From positions 1 through 64,000 of the forward strand of contig NZ_JAFLRH010000030.1 in assembly GCF_017310645.1 (NCBI RefSeq): a stretch of 64,000 nt of DNA. Direction: 5' to 3'. This document shows positions 54,284 to 63,457 of the stretch, piece by piece. The notes under the pieces are model-generated. The model did not search any database. It had not been told where the DNA came from and saw nothing but the letters and a program-made list of their open reading frames with translations. The first letter of the stretch is position 1. Each line of letters starts with the position of its first letter. Origin of the DNA: Paradesulfitobacterium ferrireducens (GTDB lineage Bacteria; Bacillota; Desulfitobacteriia; Desulfitobacteriales; Desulfitobacteriaceae). The translations under genes were made by a program, and so were the position numbers.

Positions 54284-55747
54284 TTATGCTCCAGCGGCCT
54301 GCACCATTGTCCCTGCTACTATTGATGCATTCTCCCTGGCCAAATTCACAAAGCTATCTGCCCACGAGAGACAAGCACACACATGAACATGATTGTAAGC
54401 CGCGAAAACACGTTTATAAACTATACCATCGTTTTGTCCGTCAATTCCGCAGCCGCGCTCTACCCGAAAACCAAATGTAATCGCTTCGTGGTTAAGGTTC
54501 ACGATCCGCGAATTATGAAATTCATGCCCTCGTACGGCACGTTCCGAAGCGAACCATAAATTGTTCACGTTGGGCAGCATAAGCGTATATCCATGGCCCT
54601 GCGGCTTATTCTCCAAAACTGTATCAAACGGCAAGGCTCCAACCATTTGGTACGACTCGTAACCCACTTTGATCGACCGCCCAAGATACATTAGCCCTCC
54701 ACATTCTGCATAGATGGGCATATAGCTTTCAGCAGCCTCCAAAACGCCGCGACGCAAGCTCTCATTTTTTTCCAGTTCCTTGGCGAACACTTCCGGAAAT
54801 CCTCCCCCTATATAGAGGGCATCTATGTTTTCTGGCAGACGAGAATCGCTTAAGCTGTCAATAAAGACAATTTGGGCGCCCTTCTTCTCCAGGGCTTCTA
54901 TATTTTCCGGATAATAAAAGCTGAAAACCCGATCCCTAAAAATCCCTATCCTCGGACGGTTAGCAATCTCAACCGGCTTGTTTGCAACTGCAGTCTCCTG
55001 CTTGGGCAAGGTCTCCAGACAAGGTGCCTCGTTAGCCAGTTTGAGTACTTTGTTCAAATCAATATTTTCACAAATACTCTGGGCTAGTCTCTCCAAGATT
55101 CTTTCAGTCTCAGCCATTTCTGCGTTCGTTACCAAGCCTAAATGGCGGTCCGGTATGACAAGCATCCCGTCCTTTGGAAGTACCCCGACCACCGGCAGGC
55201 CGCAAAAATGTTCGATTGCCTCCCGCATCAGCTTTTCCTGGCGCGCCCCGGCAACTTTGTTGAGAACAACTCCCGTAATCCGTACTTCGGGATCGAAGTT
55301 CTGATAGCCCATGACCATCGCTGCCACGCTCCTGGTCATCCTGGTCGCATCAATCACCAAGAGCACAGGCGTACGGGTAATTTTGGCGATTTCCGCTGTG
55401 GAACTGCTACCGGCTAAGTCCAGGCCATCGAACAAACCCATCGCTCCTTCAATCACACTCAGGCGGCTTCCTTGAGAACCCTGCACCAGAGACCAACGGA
55501 TTTGTTCCTCATCCATGAAATAGGCGTCCAGGTTGCGGCAGGTGCGAGCGGCCGCTGCTGTGTGCCAGCTGGGATCGATATAGTCCGGACCCTTTTTAAA
55601 AGGCTGTACAGTAAAGCCTTTCTGTTTTAACGCCCGCAATAGTCCCAAAGTGATCGTAGTCTTGCCTGAACGCCCCTGCGGGGCTCCGATAACCAAACGG
55701 GGGACATTCCAACTATTCTGCTCTCTCTTTGCTGTCACATCTAACAT
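54284..55747 (-). CDS. cbiA: Cobyrinate a,c-diamide synthase family (CbiA, DsrN)
   Basis: This glutamine-dependent amidase of about 487 residues has an N-terminal P-loop domain (VIGAPQGRSGKTTITLGLLR, RLSVIEGAMGLFDGLD) and a C-terminal class I glutaminase (YIGGGFPEVFAKELEKN, nucleophile Cys in YAECGGLMYLGRS, late His in RGHEFHNSRI). I start at the ATG at 55747, with AAAGGAG ahead. In sulfate reducers this gene (dsrN) lies with dsrAB and is thought to amidate siroheme. Here it follows dsrC by about 190 nt on the same strand. A corrinoid role is the alternative, as cbiMNQO is also present. Confidence 0.9.
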   Translation of the reverse strand: MLDVTAKREQNSWNVPRLVIGAPQGRSGKTTITLGLLRALKQKGFTVQPFKKGPDYIDPSWHTAAAARTCRNLDAYFMDEEQIRWSLVQGSQGSRLSVIEGAMGLFDGLDLAGSSSTAEIAKITRTPVLLVIDATRMTRSVAAMVMGYQNFDPEVRITGVVLNKVAGARQEKLMREAIEHFCGLPVVGVLPKDGMLVIPDRHLGLVTNAEMAETERILERLAQSICENIDLNKVLKLANEAPCLETLPKQETAVANKPVEIANRPRIGIFRDRVFSFYYPENIEALEKKGAQIVFIDSLSDSRLPENIDALYIGGGFPEVFAKELEKNESLRRGVLEAAESYMPIYAECGGLMYLGRSIKVGYESYQMVGALPFDTVLENKPQGHGYTLMLPNVNNLWFASERAVRGHEFHNSRIVNLNHEAITFGFRVERGCGIDGQNDGIVYKRVFAAYNHVHVCACLSWADSFVNLARENASIVAGTMVQAAGA

Positions 55748-55934
55748 GTCGTCCACTCCTTTCCGATTATCGCAAGCCCCCATCCGCCATCCAACGATCT
55801 AGCGTTCGAAGTTCCCGCTAAGCAACCCCCTTGCAGTGCTAGAATACAAACGAAGCGCAGGAGAGGAGGCCGGGACGCACCAAGGATGACGGATGCGTCC
55901 GCCCGAGATTCAAACGCTCAAAACCGGTACACAA

Positions 55935-56252
55935 TTACACGCAACCAGTCGGTTTCAAGAGGCCGGCGATTTTACATGCACCTTTGGCAGGGCCGCTTGG
56001 GAACAATTCGTAAATTTTCTTCAAGTCATACCCGGTTTCTTTGCAGAGCTTGCGGATCATGGGGGCTACCCCAAACTGCTCATAGTAGTTGCGCAGGTAA
56101 TTGATTACCTTCCAGTGATCTTCCGTAAGCTCCGAAACATCCTCGGTAGCTGCTAAAGCCAGGGCAACTTCCTCATTCCAAACACCGGCATCTTCAAGGA
56201 AGCCGTCTTCGTCCAAGGCGATTACTTGGCCGTTTACATTAAGATCTGCCAT
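55935..56252 (-). CDS. dsrC: Sulfur-carrier protein DsrC
   Basis: The 105-residue protein has the DsrC fold blocks DEDGFLEDAGVWNEEVALAL, TEDHWKVINYLRNYYEQFGV and APMIRKLCKETGYDLKKIYE. Its flexible C-terminal arm, GACKIAGLLKPTGCV, carries both redox cysteines spaced CX10C. These accept sulfur from DsrAB as a trisulfide that DsrMK reduces. The presence of both Cys marks a true sulfur carrier rather than a TusE or RspA-like relative. Confidence 0.96.
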   Translation of the reverse strand: MADLNVNGQVIALDEDGFLEDAGVWNEEVALALAATEDVSELTEDHWKVINYLRNYYEQFGVAPMIRKLCKETGYDLKKIYELFPSGPAKGACKIAGLLKPTGCV

Positions 56253-56285
56253 TTGTGTCTCCTCCTTTGGGTTTACTTAAAGTAA

Positions 56286-57629
56286 TCAGAGTATCAGGGC
56301 CAGGCCCATCAGGTCGCTTAAGCCCTTAACCCGAACATCAACTTTGTGATGATCCATGACAACCGGCAGCTGGGCTTTACAGATAGCACACGGGGCACAA
56401 AGAATTTCGGCCCCCGTTGCCCGTACACACTCTGCCTTCGGCTGGCCGAGCGCCACCCTGAGGTCCATGGCTTCATCCATCAAAATGCCTGAACCTCCGC
56501 CGCAGCAGAAGCTGTACTGCTTGGTCGGCGTCATTTCCACGAAGTTTTCTACACAGGCCCTAAGAAGTTCGCGGGGCTGCTCGATAAGGTCTCCTCCCCT
56601 GGCATAATTGCAGGGGTCGTGGTAAGTAACTACTTCCGGATTCTTGCTCTTGTCAAATTGAATTCGTCCGGTCCGCAGGTACTCCAGCACTTCTTCAAAC
56701 AGGTGCACAACAGGAAACGGCAACGGCCCGTTGATCGTATCGGTAAACATGCGCCAGGTTCTCCACCCATGGCCGCACTCACCGGCAACTATGCGTTTTA
56801 CGCCCAGTTCTTTACCGGCCTGCACTAAGCGGCGGCTGTGTTCCCGCATGGTCGGCTCGTGAAAGAACAGACCAAAATTGGCCGTCTCCGCGATACGGGA
56901 GCTCAAAGTCCAGGACACCCCGGCTTTATAGAAAATCTTAGCCACAGCCATCAAGCCGTCAGTGTTGGTAAAAAGGTCAGAAGAAGACGGGTTAAAGAGA
57001 ACTTCCGCTCTCTCCACATCCATGGGAATCGGAATATCGAGCCCTGTTTCTTCTTTCAGTTCCTCTTCCAAAAATTCCAGGCCGTCTTTGATAGCCGGCA
57101 GGGGAGTACCCATGTTGTTGCCGGTTTTCTCCATATTCTTGACAATACCGGCATGGAACTTGGTGACCAGGCCAAGGTGAGCTAAAAGCTCGCGCATAGC
57201 GATCGTCACTTCGGCGGTGTCAATCCCTTTGGGGCAGAACACCGCACAGCGCCGGCATTGGTTGCACTGATGAAAATACTTGTACCACTGGTCAATTGTC
57301 TCTTGGTCAAGATCCTTGGCGCCTTCCCAAGCCCGGAAGACGGAACGCCCCGGCGCAAAGAATTTCTTGTAGACGCGCCGCACCAGTTCCACCCGGGCCA
57401 CCGGCATGTTATAAGGGTCTTTTGTTCCCAGATAGGAGTGGCATTGTTCGGCACACGCTCCACAGTGGGTGCAGACATCGAGGTACAGGCGCAGCGAGCG
57501 CTTATATTTTAGCATCTCTCCTAAAAGCTCCAATGCCGCCTTCGGCCTGTCCTCCACCGCTACCGGCGCGAGGCGCAAAACGCTCAAGTCCTTGGCTTCA
57601 TAAGGAATCCTCGCTTGCTCTTTGCTCAC
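56286..57629 (-). CDS. dsrK: DsrK, catalytic subunit of the DsrMK membrane complex
   Basis: The 447-residue HdrD-like subunit has two ferredoxin clusters (CTHCGACAEQCHSYLG, CNQCRRCAVFCPKG), a long alpha-helical part and CCG domains with CGHGWRTWRM, DPCNYARGG, SFCCGGGSGILMDEA and CAPCAICKAQLPVVMDHH. It is thought to reduce the DsrC trisulfide with menaquinol electrons from DsrM. It overlaps dsrM by 4 nt. Other sulfate reducers have DsrMKJOP; here J, O and P are absent, as in other Firmicutes. Confidence 0.95.
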   Translation of the reverse strand: MSKEQARIPYEAKDLSVLRLAPVAVEDRPKAALELLGEMLKYKRSLRLYLDVCTHCGACAEQCHSYLGTKDPYNMPVARVELVRRVYKKFFAPGRSVFRAWEGAKDLDQETIDQWYKYFHQCNQCRRCAVFCPKGIDTAEVTIAMRELLAHLGLVTKFHAGIVKNMEKTGNNMGTPLPAIKDGLEFLEEELKEETGLDIPIPMDVERAEVLFNPSSSDLFTNTDGLMAVAKIFYKAGVSWTLSSRIAETANFGLFFHEPTMREHSRRLVQAGKELGVKRIVAGECGHGWRTWRMFTDTINGPLPFPVVHLFEEVLEYLRTGRIQFDKSKNPEVVTYHDPCNYARGGDLIEQPRELLRACVENFVEMTPTKQYSFCCGGGSGILMDEAMDLRVALGQPKAECVRATGAEILCAPCAICKAQLPVVMDHHKVDVRVKGLSDLMGLALIL

Positions 57630-58369
57630 TTCAAGATCACCTGCCTTTCATACGGCCGTGTGATCAACCAGCGGCTAAAGAACAAACCACAGGCATGCAT
57701 CAGCTTGGAGGATGGGAAATACAAGAGCAGCAATTCCACCAGTGTAAAGTGGAACAGGAAGGCCTGGTTGTCCGGCGGCAGTACCGGCCGGAAGGTAAAC
57801 AGCCCGGCCAGATAATCGCGGACTGCCCCGTAAGGGACTTCGTTAAAGAAACGCATATACATTCCGCTGCCGATAATCCCTAAAAGCAGAACCAGGACAA
57901 GATAATCGGCAAAGTTGGAAATGAACCTCATGGTCGGCGAGGCAAGCCTGCGAATAGTTAAAAAGACAAGCCCTATCAGAAGGGCCGCTCCGGCATAAGT
58001 GCCGAACAGGATCGAAAGGCGTTCGCTTTGCTCAGGAGTAGCCCCAAACAAGGTGAACTGGTGCCCAAGGAAAGTGATCCCTACAAAATGCCCGATTAAT
58101 ACCAAGGCCAAAGCAATGTGGAAAAGCCAGGCGCCAAACCACAGACTTTTTTTCCCCCGCCACAAACTGCGAAAACCAACGGCCTCCTTGGCCAAATCCA
58201 GGACTGCTCCACCTGTCGTATCCGGGCTCGGGAACACCGTGAGTTTGAAAGGAACCGGAACATGAGCCCAGACCAGCATGCGATGGATCATACCGCCCAG
58301 GAATACAATCAATACAATGTAGGGTAAAACCCATCCGAAGAGGACGCTCATGAGATTCCCTACCTCCAA
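57626..58369 (-). CDS. dsrM: DsrM, membrane cytochrome b subunit
   Basis: The 247-residue NarI-like protein has five or six helices (VLPYIVLIVFLGGMIHRMLV, AWLFHIALALVLIGHFVG) and several helix-borne His for two b hemes. It receives quinol electrons for DsrK. It starts the dsrMKC stretch; 151 nt with a strong hairpin separate it from dsrD. Confidence 0.93.
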   Translation of the reverse strand: MEVGNLMSVLFGWVLPYIVLIVFLGGMIHRMLVWAHVPVPFKLTVFPSPDTTGGAVLDLAKEAVGFRSLWRGKKSLWFGAWLFHIALALVLIGHFVGITFLGHQFTLFGATPEQSERLSILFGTYAGAALLIGLVFLTIRRLASPTMRFISNFADYLVLVLLLGIIGSGMYMRFFNEVPYGAVRDYLAGLFTFRPVLPPDNQAFLFHFTLVELLLLYFPSSKLMHACGLFFSRWLITRPYERQVILK

Positions 58370-58437
58370 TTCACACGCATTTTAACACGAGACATGAGCC
58401 AGATAACTCCTAATCACTCGCTTCGGGTTCTCCATCG

Positions 58438-58470
58438 AACCGGGCCGGGAGCTACCCTCCCAACCCGGTC
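58438..58470 (-). promoter_or_regulatory. GC-rich hairpin between dsrD and dsrM
   Basis: On the minus strand GACCGGGTTGGGAG, GGTAG and CTCCCGGCCCGGTTC form a long stem with two small mismatches. No T-run follows. It may be a processing or stabilising structure that sets different dosage for dsrABD and dsrMKC. Confidence 0.5.
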
Positions 58471-58520
58471 CTTCAGATTGAACTTCTCCACTCCAGAGAT
58501 TTAACTGGACTCGTCCCCTC

Positions 58521-58742
58521 TTACTGGGGTGCGCCGACTTTGCCTTTAAGAGCGACAAAAGTGGTAGTGATATAGAGATACTCAACCTTGTCTTCAAAGG
58601 CCAGTTCTTTAACCGCTAAGTCAACGTCAGCCTTCTTCTCGCCGATAGCAGCCGCAATTTCTTTGCTCTTGGCTTTTTCCACAGTAGCCAAATAAGCCAA
58701 AACCTTTTCTTTAATTTCGGGGCTGGCAGGTCCTTTTTCCAT
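58521..58742 (-). CDS. dsrD: DsrD, sulfite reductase regulator
   Basis: The 73-residue winged-helix protein (KEKVLAYLATVEKAKSKEIA, DLAVKELAFEDKVEYLYITT) is of the DsrD family. It follows dsrB directly and is known to stimulate DsrAB activity in Desulfovibrio. It lacks the length of a transcription factor. AAAGGGGG precedes the ATG. Confidence 0.93.
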   Translation of the reverse strand: MEKGPASPEIKEKVLAYLATVEKAKSKEIAAAIGEKKADVDLAVKELAFEDKVEYLYITTTFVALKGKVGAPQ

Positions 58743-58766
58743 GGCAATGGCCCCCTTTCTTATTGA

Positions 58767-59825
58767 TTAAAACTTGAACGCAGCTGAGGTCCTGAATGTC
58801 TCTCTGGAGAAAATATAATCGTCGATATGCTTATCAGTGAATTCAATCCCGGTGAGGATGAAGAATTTCTCCCACCCGATCCGCTCGACCCATTCGCCCA
58901 AGCGCTCGCCTTGGCGGGCATTGCTGGCATATACCTCAACAATGTGGCGCACAGCCTCGGTAACTTCGGGCCAACGGGGCGGATTGTTGGGCAAAAACGG
59001 TATCACCATGCGGGAAAAACTCGGAGCCGTACGGGCATTGGAGGTTTTACCACCGATAAGAATAGCCACTCCGTCATTTTTCGGATCAGCAATTTCCATC
59101 CCTGGAGACATGGTATAACAGTTGCCGCAGTACATACATTTTTCTTCGTTTACAACAACGCTCTTGGTCTTCGGATTGGGACGGATAGCTCCGGTCGGAC
59201 AGCTGGCAACAAGGCTCGGGATTTCCGTTCCTTTTTGCACTTTTTCATCGTTAACCCTCGGAGGTGTACGGTGCACCCCTACCATGGCGATGTCACTGCA
59301 GTGGGCCGCTCCGCACATGTTGAGGCAGCAGGCCATAGCCACTTTTAACTTGGCGGGAAGCTTCATGTCAGTGAAATATTCGTGAAGGTCATCCATAACG
59401 GCTTTAACGATACCGGAAGCATCGGTAGCCGGGGTGTGGCAGTGCACCCAGCCTTGAGTGTGCACAATATTGCTCAGGGAGTTGCCGGTCCCGCCGACAG
59501 GTATTCCTTTAGCTTCCAGGGCACTGATTAAAGGTTCCACTTTGCCGGCGTCGCTTACGAGAAACTCAATGTTGTTGCGGCTGGTAAAGCGCAGGAATCC
59601 GTCACAGTATTCATCAGCCAAGGCGCACATGTCGCGGATAAAGTCAATGCTCACCAGACGGGGAGAACCTGCACGCACGCTGTAGAGCTCAGCACCGTTT
59701 TCGGCAACGTGTTTCAGAACGCCAGGTCTTGGAATCACATGATATCTCCATTTGCCATAGTTCTCAAGGATTATTGGGGGGAGCATCTCTTTATAATGCG
59801 GAGGTCCTGCATCAATTCTTGGCAT
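58767..59825 (-). CDS. dsrB: Dissimilatory sulfite reductase subunit beta
   Basis: The 352-residue subunit has the siroheme/[4Fe-4S] ligands in [19 protein letters not shown], a ferredoxin insertion ([12 protein letters not shown]), and N-terminal [20 protein letters not shown]. With DsrA it forms the heterotetramer that reduces sulfite by six electrons and hands sulfur to DsrC. It lies 38 nt downstream of dsrA. Confidence 0.97.
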   Translation of the reverse strand: MPRIDAGPPHYKEMLPPIILENYGKWRYHVIPRPGVLKHVAENGAELYSVRAGSPRLVSIDFIRDMCALADEYCDGFLRFTSRNNIEFLVSDAGKVEPLISALEAKGIPVGGTGNSLSNIVHTQGWVHCHTPATDASGIVKAVMDDLHEYFTDMKLPAKLKVAMACCLNMCGAAHCSDIAMVGVHRTPPRVNDEKVQKGTEIPSLVASCPTGAIRPNPKTKSVVVNEEKCMYCGNCYTMSPGMEIADPKNDGVAILIGGKTSNARTAPSFSRMVIPFLPNNPPRWPEVTEAVRHIVEVYASNARQGERLGEWVERIGWEKFFILTGIEFTDKHIDDYIFSRETFRTSAAFKF

Positions 59826-59862
59826 TTTCTATCCACCTCTTCATCTGATTTTGTTCAATCAC

Positions 59863-61050
59863 TTACTTGTTAATTTCGTCTTGCTGCCAGAAGACGTACG
59901 GGTTGGCACGGGGTCTGAAGACCATTTGCGGAACAGGCGGAAGTCCAACTTCACGCAGGAATTTGCCCATTCCCAAACGGTAGATGGTTTCGCCGATGCG
60001 CTCGCGGGTCTTGCCGTTCTCATCCCACCATTCCCAAATTCTGCGCAGCAGATCCTTAAGCTCTTCGTAGTCGTCTTCCATTTTCATGAACGGGACGATA
60101 ACCCATGCCATGAAGGCTGATTGAACAATCGTCGATTTGCCGCCGAGAAGAATCGTGGCACCTTTTTCTTGGCCAGGCCGGATAGCCTTGGGCATTACGT
60201 TGATGCAGTGCATGCAGCGCGTACACTCTTCCGCAATGACATTGAGTTCATTTTTCTTATAGTCGAACTTCAAAGCGCGTGTCGGGCATTTGTCGCAGAC
60301 TGCACCTTGAATGTCCAGTCCCTCTTGCACATAAGCCTTAACAGCGTCTTGATCAATTCTGAGGGTGTCGCGCCAAGTTCCGATGATAGAGCAGTCGGAA
60401 CGGGCGATGGATGCCGTACAGTCGTTGGCACAGCCGGAGAACTTAATCTTGAACTTATACGGCCACATTGGACGGTGCAGTTCATCTTGGAACTCATTGG
60501 TGATGTTGTGGCAAGCATCGAGGGTGTCGTAGCAGGCATGCTCACAACGAGCAGGGCCAACGCAGCAGCTGGGAGTCCTCAGGTCCGAACCGGAACCGCC
60601 AAGGTCAAACCCGGCATCGCTGAACTCGTCGAAGGCCGGTTGGATGTTCTCTGTGGTGGTGCCGAGCAGAATAATGTCCCCGGTGGAACCATGCAAGTTA
60701 GTCAAACCGCTGCCGTATTTCTCCCAAATATCGCAGATTGTGCGCAAGGATTTGGTCGTATAGAACCAGCCGCTGGGCTGATTAAGGCGGATGGTGTGGA
60801 ACTCAGCCAAATTCGGATACTCTTCCGGCAGGTCGGTATAACGTCCGATTACGCCGCCACCGTATCCTTTAACCCCCACAATACCGCCGTGTTTCCAGTG
60901 CCCTTTTTTCTCTTCGTAGGATCTTTCCAAAAGTCCGAGTAAATCCTCAGCCGCCGGGTTCTTAGCCGCAGCTTTTCTGATTTCCGTCACGAAACTGGGC
61001 CATTGGCCTTTTTCCAGTTCGTCCAGTTGTGGCGTCTTCTTTTCTGACAT
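59863..61050 (-). CDS. dsrA: Dissimilatory sulfite reductase subunit alpha
   Basis: The 395-residue subunit has [20 protein letters not shown], siroheme-cluster Cys in [18 protein letters not shown] and [14 protein letters not shown], and the ferredoxin domain with CDKCPTRAL and [19 protein letters not shown] stands well before the ATG at 61050. It is the second gene of the operon after the small ferredoxin gene. It indicates sulfite, and probably sulfate, respiration. Confidence 0.97.
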   Translation of the reverse strand: MSEKKTPQLDELEKGQWPSFVTEIRKAAAKNPAAEDLLGLLERSYEEKKGHWKHGGIVGVKGYGGGVIGRYTDLPEEYPNLAEFHTIRLNQPSGWFYTTKSLRTICDIWEKYGSGLTNLHGSTGDIILLGTTTENIQPAFDEFSDAGFDLGGSGSDLRTPSCCVGPARCEHACYDTLDACHNITNEFQDELHRPMWPYKFKIKFSGCANDCTASIARSDCSIIGTWRDTLRIDQDAVKAYVQEGLDIQGAVCDKCPTRALKFDYKKNELNVIAEECTRCMHCINVMPKAIRPGQEKGATILLGGKSTIVQSAFMAWVIVPFMKMEDDYEELKDLLRRIWEWWDENGKTRERIGETIYRLGMGKFLREVGLPPVPQMVFRPRANPYVFWQQDEINK

Positions 61051-61102
61051 GGCACGACCTCCATTTTCTTGATATTTCTAAACAGTGGGGGGGGGAGAAC
61101 AT

Positions 61103-61300
61103 CTACATCTCCGTAATTGAAACGGCACCGGTGGGGCAGACCGTGACACAACTTTCACAGCCTAAGCATTCGCTTTCGTCACCGGCCACTTCAGCCTTTT
61201 CCCCATTGAACTTGAGAAGACGGGCGGGGCACCCTGCTGTGCAAGAATTGCAACCTGAGCATTGTTCTTCGTCAATTGCCACGATGTACATACCTAACAC
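61103..61300 (-). CDS. Ferredoxin with two [4Fe-4S] clusters
   Basis: The 65-residue ferredoxin has CSGCNSCTAGCPARLLK and CLGCESCVTVCPTGAV. It may start at MLGMYIVAIDEEQ or three residues later at MYIVAIDEEQ, both near AGGAGG. Its place just before dsrA suggests it brings electrons to DsrAB or the DsrMK system. Confidence 0.92.
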   Translation of the reverse strand: MLGMYIVAIDEEQCSGCNSCTAGCPARLLKFNGEKAEVAGDESECLGCESCVTVCPTGAVSITEM

Positions 61301-61607
61301 ACCTCCTTAGACTTACTTTCACTGCTTGGCTCCATCTGACTCTCAGTCAGTTTACGCAATTGTATTCATGTGCCCCTGTCGTCCCATCGCTGTCTTCAAC
61401 ACTTTTGGTATCCAGCTTAGGGCTTTGTGTAAATTTATACATTCACTATATTCTATTTAACACGCTAAATTTGGGGCTGTAAAATACAGAATCTCAATTG
61501 CACCATATTGAAAACTAATTGTGAAAGATTATGCATTATCAGGAGAAACTATCTTTTTGTTATAACTTTGTTATAACTTGGAGAAATTCCTTAGAAAACA
61601 TTGGGAA
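61301..61607 (-). promoter_or_regulatory. dsr promoter region with tandem palindromes
   Basis: This 307-nt AT-rich stretch between the CoA-disulfide reductase stop and the ferredoxin start holds no gene. Two identical 8-bp palindromes GTTATAAC are separated by TTT (61559-61577), one helical turn apart from centre to centre. They are candidate operators; I cannot name the regulator. A promoter for the ferredoxin-dsr operon should lie here but I did not assign -35 and -10 boxes. Confidence 0.4.
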
Positions 61608-63305
61608 TTAAGACCTTTGCTCTTCCTCCTGATAGGCCGACCAAACGGCTATCCCGCCTTCCAGATAAGCAACCTGGGCCAAGCCTTTCCCTCTTAAGAT
61701 GCAAGCTGCCTCATAAGCCCTGATTCCCATCTCACACACCGTAACAATCCGCCGGAAAGCGGGAACTTCCTGCCAGCGTTTGCGCAGCTGCCCAAGGGGT
61801 ATGTGCAGCACTTGCGGCCCCGCTAAAGGATTGCTTTCAACCTCGTCCTCTTTGCGCACATCGAGAAGCAGCACTTCCTCGCCGGTGCGCAGAGATTCCT
61901 GGAGTTCAAAAGCAGACAAACCCCGGACAAGGCCAAGCCGTTTGTTTTCGAGGGCATTGGCCCCATGAACGACTACATCAAGGGGTGTGGCGAAGGGCGG
62001 TGCATATCCCAGATCCAAATTACCGATGTCTACGAGCGTGGTCCCAAACTTCAGAGCGGTTACCAATATGTCCAGACGTTTGATTCCGTCGCCCAGCCCA
62101 CACACCTGCGCCCCCAAGAGGCGGCCGGATGTCTCGTCGGCTATTAGCTTCAGCACAATACTGGAGTGCATGGGATAAAAATGAGCAGCGTCAAGCCCGC
62201 TGGCAACTCCGGTTATGACCTTGTACCCGAGATCACAAGCCTCGGCTTCACTGAGTCCTGTCCGGCCAATATTAAAGTCAAACGCTTGCAGTACGGAAGT
62301 TCCGGCCACACCCGGGAAAACCTCGTTTTTTCCGGCAATGTTGTTGGCTATAATCCGTCCCTGCTTGTTGGCCGTAGAAGCCAAAGGAATATAGACAGGC
62401 TTGCCTGTCATAACATGAGTCTGCTCAGCGCAATCCCCGCCTGCATAAATACAGGGATCTTCTGTCTGCAAGGATTCATTCACCCGGATGGCCCCGGTCT
62501 CGCCAATGGTCAACCCTGCAGCCTGGGCCAGCTCAATCGCCGGGCGCACGCCAACAGCAAAAACCACCAGTTCTGTTTCAATCTGACCTTGGTCAGTTAA
62601 AACCTGACCAACCGCCCCGGTGTCATCCCCTTCCAGGGCCTTCACTTTACAGCCTAAACGCACGTCCACGCCCCGGTGCTTCATTTGGCGTTCCAGCAGC
62701 TTGGCCATATCAGGGTCGAGCAAACGAGGGAGAACATGGTTTTGGCTTTCACATACCGTGACTTTAAGGCGCGGGCCCGCCAGAACATCGGCAATCTCAA
62801 TTCCGATCAGGCCTGCTCCAATCACGGTTACATGCCTGATTTTCTCTTCTTTAACTGTCCGTTTTAGTTGCTCCGCGTCATCCGGATCGTGCAGGGTAAA
62901 CACTTTGCTGAGTCCAGCCCCCGGAAGGGGCGGAACGTAAGGCCTACTTCCCGTTGCCAGCACTAAATAGTCGTAGGGCAGAGTATCCTCTTCACCACTT
63001 AGAAGGTGCCGGACAGAAACGGTTTTGGCAGCCCGGTCAATGGATATGGCCCGGGTATTAGTCAAGACTCTAACATCCTTTTGCCCCTGGAAAAATGCCA
63101 CATCCCTTTTTTGACCGGAGGCGGTCAGGGTCAGTTCCTCAAGTTCAGGGACCAGGCTGCCCAAATATAAGGGTATTCCGCATGCTCCGTAGGATATGAC
63201 ATTTCCTTGTTCAACGATCGTGATATCCGCATCCGGCTTGAGGCGGCGCAAGCGGGCTGCAACTTTAGGCCCTGTTGCCACGCCCCCGACAATCACTGCT
63301 TTCAT
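61608..63305 (-). CDS. CoA-disulfide reductase / rhodanese fusion
   Basis: The protein of about 565 residues has an N-terminal FAD/NAD(P)H disulfide oxidoreductase with VIVGGVATGPKVAARLRRLK and the active-site Cys in VISYGACGIPLYLG. Further blocks are VIGAGLIGIEIADVL and YAGGDCAEQTHVM. A rhodanese domain follows with EVLLLDVRKEDEV and the loop VCEMGIRAYEAA. Such fusions reduce CoA-persulfides and polysulfide. I start at the ATG at 63305, with AAAGGAG; a longer start adds 44 unsupported residues. It is near dsr but has its own region. Confidence 0.9.
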   Translation of the reverse strand: MKAVIVGGVATGPKVAARLRRLKPDADITIVEQGNVISYGACGIPLYLGSLVPELEELTLTASGQKRDVAFFQGQKDVRVLTNTRAISIDRAAKTVSVRHLLSGEEDTLPYDYLVLATGSRPYVPPLPGAGLSKVFTLHDPDDAEQLKRTVKEEKIRHVTVIGAGLIGIEIADVLAGPRLKVTVCESQNHVLPRLLDPDMAKLLERQMKHRGVDVRLGCKVKALEGDDTGAVGQVLTDQGQIETELVVFAVGVRPAIELAQAAGLTIGETGAIRVNESLQTEDPCIYAGGDCAEQTHVMTGKPVYIPLASTANKQGRIIANNIAGKNEVFPGVAGTSVLQAFDFNIGRTGLSEAEACDLGYKVITGVASGLDAAHFYPMHSSIVLKLIADETSGRLLGAQVCGLGDGIKRLDILVTALKFGTTLVDIGNLDLGYAPPFATPLDVVVHGANALENKRLGLVRGLSAFELQESLRTGEEVLLLDVRKEDEVESNPLAGPQVLHIPLGQLRKRWQEVPAFRRIVTVCEMGIRAYEAACILRGKGLAQVAYLEGGIAVWSAYQEEEQRS

Positions 63306-63457
63306 CTTTCTACGCTCCTTTAGGCCAAGGTCTAAACGGGAAACTTGCAATGGCAATAGGAAATTATCCCTCTCCGGGTCACGGTCTTCAATCTGCCCGG
63401 AGAGAGTAAAAAAATCTTGTTTAGCAGAGTACCACATATTTAAAAGGCTTCAAACGC

